64,000 nt of DNA. It comes from Miltoncostaea sp963771025. Its GTDB lineage: Bacteria > Actinomycetota > Thermoleophilia > Miltoncostaeales > Miltoncostaeaceae. The position numbers and the translations under genes are program-made. Below are positions 59,488 to 64,000 of the stretch, piece by piece. The DNA is taken from contig CAVYRL010000008.1 in the NCBI GenBank assembly GCA_963771025.1, positions 124,001 through 188,000 of the forward strand, written 5' to 3'. Each line of letters starts with the position of its first letter. Positions within the stretch are counted from its first letter, which is position 1. The notes below the pieces were generated by a model. That model was not told where the DNA came from and did no database searches. It saw nothing but the letters and a program-made list of their open reading frames with translations.

Positions 59488-61473
59488 TCACGGGAGGGGA
59501 CCGACGGGCGCCGCCAGGGCGGCAGTTTCGGCTGCGGCCTGCTGGTCGATTCCGGGAACGGAAAGCTCCGGTGATCTGTACCAATCGAGGAAGGTGAGGA
59601 TCACGGCGGCGGCCACGGCGTAGACGAGGAGCACGGCGAGCGCTTGGCCGATCCCGTTTGCGTCGAAGTAGACGGTGTTGCGAAGGAGGATGAAGGCGTT
59701 TCTCGGTGGCAGCAGCGGGCCGATTGCGTCCCACGAGGAGGGCAGGTAGGCGGCGCCGTTGGAGCCGCCGGAGGAGGGGTTACCGAACTGCAGGATGACG
59801 ATCAAGGTAACGATGATCCCCGCCGGGCCCAGCAGGCGGCGCAGGACGGCGGCGAAGAGCGCCACGACGAGGATGATCAGCGAGAGGATGGGCCAGACGA
59901 TCCAGAACGAGTCCGTCGGGAGGCCTTCCAGCCAGTAGGTCACGATCAGATCGAGCGCGAGGCCGGTCGCTGCCGCGAATCCGGCCAGCCAGAGTCCGCG
60001 CCAGCGGGCGGACGCCGACCCGGTAGCGGTGGCGAGCAACGCTGCGCCCATGTAGCCGCCAACCAGGAGCGCCACGAGCAGTGTGGCGGGGACGAGGGCG
60101 AAGGGGTCTTTCGGAGCGAGCGCTGTTGGTGCGTACGGCTTGACGGTGACCGTCTCGCCTGAGCTCTTGGCCGCGTCTTCGAAGTTCAAGGCGATGTCGA
60201 GGGGCGAGATGTCGCTGATCGTGTTGACGACGTACAGGTCGTTGGCCGGGTCACCGGCGATGAGGGCGCCGTAGATCTCGCCGCGATCCATCGCTTTGGT
60301 GACAGCTGCCTGGTCGGCGTATTCCGTGACATCCAGGGAGAACAGATCGTTCTGGGCCGCGTCGGCCAGCGACGTCGCTCCGACGACGCCGAACGGCATC
60401 TTGTTCGCAACCGGAGAGTGGCCCGAGCTCATGTAGTTGACCGAGAACAGGGCCACGAGCACGAGGGCGAACGCGACTGGTGCAACCAGGTTCTTCGGCA
60501 CGATCCGGTGCCGTGTCCCCGGAGTGCTGGGAGCAGCCGACGCGGCGAGTCCGCGGCGCCGTTCCAACAGAATGATCACCACGATGCTGACGAGCGCATA
60601 GGCAGCGAGAACGGCGATCGGCAGACCGATGTCGCTTCCACCGAAATAGCGCACGTTTCGGTACAGATCCACGGCGTACCGTGGCGGCAGGAGGGCACCA
60701 ATGTGCTGCCAGTAGGTCGGCAGCAACGCTACCCCGCCACCGCCGGCACTGGCGCCGCCGACCATGATGAACAGAACCGCGACGACGAGCGTGCCCGCCT
60801 TGCCGAGCAGGCCCTGGATCGCAACCGCCGCCAACCCGATTGTCGCCGTGACGAGCGCGAAGCAGGGTAAGAGCCGCCACATGTCACTCGTCGGGAACGC
60901 GCCCAGGATCGGCCCGGCAGAGATGCCCGTGATCAGGGCAACCACGATCGAGAAGGCAAGTACGATCGCGATCCGTCCCGGCACAGCCGCGCTCTGGGCA
61001 AACGAGAACAGCAGCGACGCGATCAGGTAGCCACCGATCAGCGTCGGAAGCAGCAGCAGCCCGACGACAGCGCCCGTGCGGTCAGAGGTCGGAAGGGGGG
61101 CGACCGTCGTTGTCGTATGGGGCCGGCCAACCTTCTTCGCGGCATCCGCGAACCCACCGCGGACGTACACCTCGCCAAAGAAGCTCTTCGCCGGCACCGT
61201 CACCAACGTGTCGGTCGACGACGAGCCTGGGATGTAGCCGCCGTAGATCTCGCCGTCCTTGGCAGCCTGCATCAACTTGGATTCGCTGGAGTACGTGATC
61301 AGATCGAGCGAATACTCCTGCTGTACGGCGTCCACCACCGGCGAGGGCCCGGTCACACCGAACGGCATGTTCCGCGGCTCGAGCAACTGCACCGCACTGA
61401 TCAGGCACACGGCGAAGACCGCGACGAGCACACCCACGGCGACGAGGGCGGTGACCGATTTCTTCCAGGCCAT
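59488..61473 (-). CDS. Internally duplicated ABC-2/YhgE-like membrane protein
   Basis: 661 residues from ATG 61473 (AAGGAGG upstream; GTG 61497 is less likely). Two homologous halves of about 330 residues. Each has one transmembrane helix, an external domain and about five helices. The halves align clearly: MPFGVTGPSPVVDAV and DGEIYGGYIPG in the first, MPFGVVGATSLADAA and RGEIYGALIAG in the second; then YLIASLLFSFAQSA and YMGAALLATATGSA; then LLPPRYAVDLYRNVRYF and LLPPRNAFILLRNTVYF. The layout matches ABC-2/YhgE-type permease domains, but no ATPase gene is adjacent. Lower GC and different codon use than neighbours suggest transfer. Confidence 0.85.
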   Translation of the reverse strand: MAWKKSVTALVAVGVLVAVFAVCLISAVQLLEPRNMPFGVTGPSPVVDAVQQEYSLDLITYSSESKLMQAAKDGEIYGGYIPGSSSTDTLVTVPAKSFFGEVYVRGGFADAAKKVGRPHTTTTVAPLPTSDRTGAVVGLLLLPTLIGGYLIASLLFSFAQSAAVPGRIAIVLAFSIVVALITGISAGPILGAFPTSDMWRLLPCFALVTATIGLAAVAIQGLLGKAGTLVVAVLFIMVGGASAGGGGVALLPTYWQHIGALLPPRYAVDLYRNVRYFGGSDIGLPIAVLAAYALVSIVVIILLERRRGLAASAAPSTPGTRHRIVPKNLVAPVAFALVLVALFSVNYMSSGHSPVANKMPFGVVGATSLADAAQNDLFSLDVTEYADQAAVTKAMDRGEIYGALIAGDPANDLYVVNTISDISPLDIALNFEDAAKSSGETVTVKPYAPTALAPKDPFALVPATLLVALLVGGYMGAALLATATGSASARWRGLWLAGFAAATGLALDLIVTYWLEGLPTDSFWIVWPILSLIILVVALFAAVLRRLLGPAGIIVTLIVILQFGNPSSGGSNGAAYLPSSWDAIGPLLPPRNAFILLRNTVYFDANGIGQALAVLLVYAVAAAVILTFLDWYRSPELSVPGIDQQAAAETAALAAPVGPLP

Positions 61474-61937
61474 CCCCGCCTCCTTGATCGGGCTCACCGG
61501 CTCGCTCTCGTCGAGAGCTGCAGCCCAGCTCCAAGGGGGTTAGCCGTCTGCGGCCGCAGACCCTAGCGCAGCAGCGAGGGCAGAGGCCGTCCGTGCCGAA
61601 CAGAGCGAAGCGTCGCGCATTCGGCTTCAGTCGGGCAAGGTTGAACCCCGCGGCATGGTGCCGCGCTCCCGCCCCGCAGACGCGCCCGGGAGGGCACCCT
61701 TCTCGAAGCCCCCGCCCCCCTCACGGGGCACCCATCGCCCTCCGCCCGGGGGGCGGCTCCCGCACCGTCTCCCGCACCGTATGTGGATGCACCCCCGGCG
61801 AGTCGCCACGCGGTCCGCAACGACGAGACTCGGAACTCGCGACCTCGGCTTCAGAAGCCGCTCGCGGCGGCGGAAGCGAATCGTCCTCACGCCGCTTGAT
61901 CTGCGGGATTAGCCTGCATATCGGCGAGTTCTGCGCT
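61474..61937. other. 464 bp non-coding stretch with a tRNA-3'-half-like remnant
   Basis: No credible gene. On the minus strand, 61863-61821 reads like an anticodon arm (CGGCTTCTGAAGCCG) followed by a damaged T arm (GCGAGTTCCGAGTCTCGT, one extra C in the T loop); no acceptor or D arm is seen. A tandem duplication CTCCCGCACCGT lies near 61765, and a GC hairpin (CCGCCCGGGGGGCGG) at about 61742. The promoter of the membrane protein gene should lie at the left end. Confidence 0.4.
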
Positions 61938-61999
61938 GCGGGGGGATCGGCTTCGCCAAGCGGTTATTGAGGAGCCGGTCCTCTTTGCCATGGGGTGCC
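61938..61999. repeat. Right copy of 62 bp direct repeat
   Basis: See the left copy: three mismatches in 62, with further similarity at 62009-62030. On the minus strand both copies would read GKEDRL...NNRL.KPIPP, so a shared coding remnant is possible. 62031-62292 holds nothing I recognise. Confidence 0.9.
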
Positions 62000-62292
62000 G
62001 CCGGACGCCAGATCGCCCCAGGGTTGCCCCGGTCACCTGAGGTGTCGCCCCGGATCGCCCCATGGCGCACGCATGGGATTGACGCGGCGCGTCCGGCGCT
62101 CGTCGATCGGCCGCCGGCCGGGGCCGAGCCATCTCCCGCCGGAGCCGATGCGCGACGGCGCCGACGACCGATCCCCGGCGGACGGCGGCGGACGGAGCCG
62201 CAAGGAGATCGAGCGCGGAGCCGGCGGCGTGGAGACCGGGTCTGGAACCCGGCGGTCGCCCGTCCTAGGATCGGAGTCCCGGCGGTGCGAGC

Positions 62293-62739
62293 GTGGATCG
62301 GCAATCTCGGGACGACACGAAGGGCGTCGAGCGGCTCCTCCGGACGGCGCGCTCGCGTCTTGTGCGCCTCAGTCCTCGCGAGGCGCTTGCCGCGACCAGA
62401 CGAGGAGGGCGGATCGTGGACATCCGCTCGGAGCGACAGCGCGGCGTCCAAGGGCTGATCGCAGGCGCGCATTTCGTCCCCCGCAACGTGCTGGAGTGGA
62501 GGGCCGATCCCGACTCGGGACACACCGATCCGCAGCTCGTCGGAGTCGCCGGGCCGCTCATCCTCATGTGCGCCCAGGGGTTCCAGTCGAGCCTGGCGGC
62601 GGCGGCGCTCCAGGAGATCGGAGTCGACGGAGCGACCGACATGATCGGTGGGTTCGAGGAGTGGGTCGCCGCCGGACTTCCGGTCGTCGGCGGCCCCGGC
62701 GCACGGCTGGTGTCCGCATTCGTCTACGGGGCCGCGTGA
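62293..62739 (+). CDS. Rhodanese-like domain protein
   Basis: 148 residues from GTG 62293. One rhodanese domain: RLSPREALAATRRGGRIVDI, RSERQRGVQGLIAGAHFVPR and the active-site loop LMCAQGFQSSLAAAALQE with the catalytic Cys, then GFEEWVAAGLPVV. It can carry persulfide sulfur. The stop overlaps the methyltransferase start (GTGA), so the two are coupled; together they could detoxify or methylate a sulfur compound, which is inference. Confidence 0.88.
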   Translation: MDRQSRDDTKGVERLLRTARSRLVRLSPREALAATRRGGRIVDIRSERQRGVQGLIAGAHFVPRNVLEWRADPDSGHTDPQLVGVAGPLILMCAQGFQSSLAAAALQEIGVDGATDMIGGFEEWVAAGLPVVGGPGARLVSAFVYGAA

Positions 62740-63353
62740 GCGAGGCCGCCCACTGGGACGAGGCGTACGACCGACTCGGGCCCACGGGCGTCAGCTGGTT
62801 TCAGCGCAGCCCCGAGGTCTCCCGGAGATCGGTCGAGCGACTGGACGTCTCGTCGGCTGCTCCGATCATCGATGTCGGCGGCGGAGAGTCGGCCCTGGTG
62901 GACACGCTGCTCGAAGGCGGCGCTCAGGATGTGTCGGTTCTCGACATGTCCGCGATCGCACTCACGGGCGCGCGGCGGCGGCTCGGCGAGAAGGCGGATC
63001 AGGTCCAGTGGATCCTCGGCGACGTCCGCCGGTGGGAGCCCGAGCGCACCTACGCCGTCTGGCACGACCGGGCGATGTTCCATTTCATGGTGTCGCCTCT
63101 CGACATCGCGGCGTACCTGCGCGCCGCCCGCGCGGCGGTTGCGCGCGACGGCCACATGGTCCTGGGCACATTCGCCGCCGACGGGCCGACGCGGTGCTCC
63201 GGGCTTCCGGTCGCGCGGTATGCGCCCGAGGACCTCGCCGCCACGATCGGCGACGCCTTCTCCCTGATCGCCTCCGAGAGGGAGGAGCACCGGACCCCCG
63301 GTGGGACGGTCCAGGCGTTCACCTGGGTCACGTTGCAGCGCACCGCGACGTGA
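62736..63353 (+). CDS. Class I SAM methyltransferase
   Basis: 205 residues from GTG 62736. It opens HWDEAYDRLGPTGVSWFQRS, a start typical of a tellurite/thiol-type methyltransferase group. SAM motif I is PIIDVGGGESALVDTLLEGG, with SVLDMSAIALTGARRRLG and WILGDVRRWEPERTYAVWHD following. It is coupled to the rhodanese gene. Homologues often sit near sulfur-transfer proteins. Substrate not established. Confidence 0.87.
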   Translation: MSEAAHWDEAYDRLGPTGVSWFQRSPEVSRRSVERLDVSSAAPIIDVGGGESALVDTLLEGGAQDVSVLDMSAIALTGARRRLGEKADQVQWILGDVRRWEPERTYAVWHDRAMFHFMVSPLDIAAYLRAARAAVARDGHMVLGTFAADGPTRCSGLPVARYAPEDLAATIGDAFSLIASEREEHRTPGGTVQAFTWVTLQRTAT

Positions 63354-63510
63354 GAGCGGACGGAGGGTCCGATTTCCCGGTTCACCCCGGTCGCGGCCAC
63401 CGGGCCGGCCTCGCCATCACCGTCCGCCGGGAGTCCCATGTGCTCCGCTCGGCTGGGCGGCCACCGAGGCTCGCGAGACGCCCCGCGAGTCCCCGGCGGC
63501 GGACTGAGGC

Positions 63511-63996
63511 CTAGGGCAGCGTGGCCCGGCCGGTGAGGGCGATCGCTTCCCTCCTGCCGGTGATCGAGTGGATCGCGTCAAAGGCGAGCGGCTTCGCGCG
63601 GATGCCTTTGTACGCCCGGGTGCCGCCCCTGATGGAACCCACGCCGGTGAAGGTGATGCGCACCCGGGTCACCGTGTAGCGGGACGTCGCCGTGCCCGCG
63701 ACGGTGCCCTTCCTGTTGGTGATCGTGAAGGTCGTCCTCGCGATCCCCGACTTCGGGTGGAGCCTGTAGACGAGCCGGATCGCGCCCGATCCGACCGGGC
63801 TGCCGGTGACCGTGCCGCGATCGATCAGGACGAGGGGGCTCTTCACCGTCGCGAGCGAGGTCCTGCCCGCGATGTGGACGCCGACGGCGGTGGAGCGCGC
63901 CGGAGCGCCGACGCTCGTGGCGCAGGCGCCGAGTATCGCGAGGGCGAGGACCGCCGCGGCGGCAGCGTGCGAGCCGGCCCGCTGGGATGTCGTCAT
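63511..63996 (-). CDS. Small secreted beta-rich lipoprotein
   Basis: 161 residues. N-terminal signal AAAAAVLALAILGACATSVG with a lipobox-like LGAC. The mature part is beta-rich, with alternating pattern (SGAIRLVYRLHPKSGIARTT, FTITNRKGTVAGTATSRYTV, VRITFTGVGSIRGGTRAYKG). It resembles the small 'autotransporter-like' secreted proteins of Thermoleophilia that I recall, but without a firm family. ATG 63996, four bases from the window end, so its promoter is outside. Confidence 0.65.
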   Translation of the reverse strand: MTTSQRAGSHAAAAAVLALAILGACATSVGAPARSTAVGVHIAGRTSLATVKSPLVLIDRGTVTGSPVGSGAIRLVYRLHPKSGIARTTFTITNRKGTVAGTATSRYTVTRVRITFTGVGSIRGGTRAYKGIRAKPLAFDAIHSITGRREAIALTGRATLP

Positions 63997-64000
63997 GGCG

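Noticed and set aside
61742..61790. Tandem CTCCCGCACCGT repeat as a regulatory array
   Set aside because: Only two copies; too short to distinguish from chance or local slippage.
59338..61999. Classical tRNA-integrated island with att sites
   Set aside because: The repeats do not contain the 3' end of tRNA-Glu and no integrase is inside, so I report only a repeat-bounded segment.

Overview
The window is a 64 kb piece of a very GC-rich (about 70%) bacterial chromosome with short intergenic gaps, many GTG starts and many 1-4 base gene overlaps (ATGA/GTGA). The gene families and the run alaS-ruvX-mltG-aroE-pilB-pilT-pilC point to Actinomycetota, most likely class Thermoleophilia (Solirubrobacterales-like). 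This placement is inferred from gene content; no rRNA gene is present. The sequence starts inside a crcB/fluC fluoride channel gene and ends just after a small secreted protein.

Layout. 0-10.3 kb: fluC (partial), YgjP-like metallopeptidase, degenerate J-domain/TPR protein, sulfotransferase, secreted lysozyme-like protein, Bax-inhibitor-1 membrane protein, an overlapping three-gene operon (K+ channel, membrane-anchored phosphodiesterase, MBL hydrolase), a DUF1269 protein, a membrane pseudokinase and a metallophosphoesterase. 10.4-24.5 kb: accessory metabolism and regulation, with small proteins, aldo/keto reductase, a TetR regulator divergent from a DrrAB-type exporter, a decayed VOC gene, an HtrA-like protease, a zinc-ribbon SDR, a PAS/HD-GYP protein divergent from a zinc alcohol dehydrogenase, a MocR regulator divergent from a frameshifted MFS gene, and a STAS protein. 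24.5-35.7 kb: DEAD-box helicase, ArsR regulator facing an MMPL exporter operon, a wrecked IS481-type transposase, a flavoprotein operon, an APC permease and a methyltransferase. 35.8-38.4 kb: nitrilase-family and asparagine synthase pair. 38.4-59.1 kb: the housekeeping core: type IV pilus motor genes pilC/pilT/pilB joined to aroE, mltG, ruvX, alaS, then mnmA (fused to an IscU-like domain), a 6S RNA, aspS, hisS, ftcD and a two-subunit ABC exporter. 59.1-64 kb: tRNA-Gln and tRNA-Glu, then a 2.6 kb segment bounded by near-identical 62 bp direct repeats that holds one internally duplicated membrane protein, followed by rhodanese, methyltransferase and secreted-protein genes.

How parts work together. 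Four divergent gene pairs have a palindromic element between or over their starts (TetR/ABC, PAS-HD/ADH, MocR/MFS, FtcD/ABC). In a fifth, ArsR/MMPL, the palindrome lies in the spacer of a readable promoter. The pil-aroE-mltG-ruvX-alaS run is compact enough to be one transcription unit, tying pilus motor genes to cell-wall, aromatic and translation functions. AspRS has the signature of a non-discriminating enzyme, so Asn-tRNA is probably made by transamidation.

Points most worth a second look: the repeat-bounded duplicated membrane protein; the IscU-MnmA fusion lacking one scaffold cysteine; the 6S RNA; the overlapping MocR/MFS start codons covered by a perfect inverted repeat; the pseudokinase; the Walker-A Ser-to-Leu change in one ABC half; and the helicase without a normal start codon.
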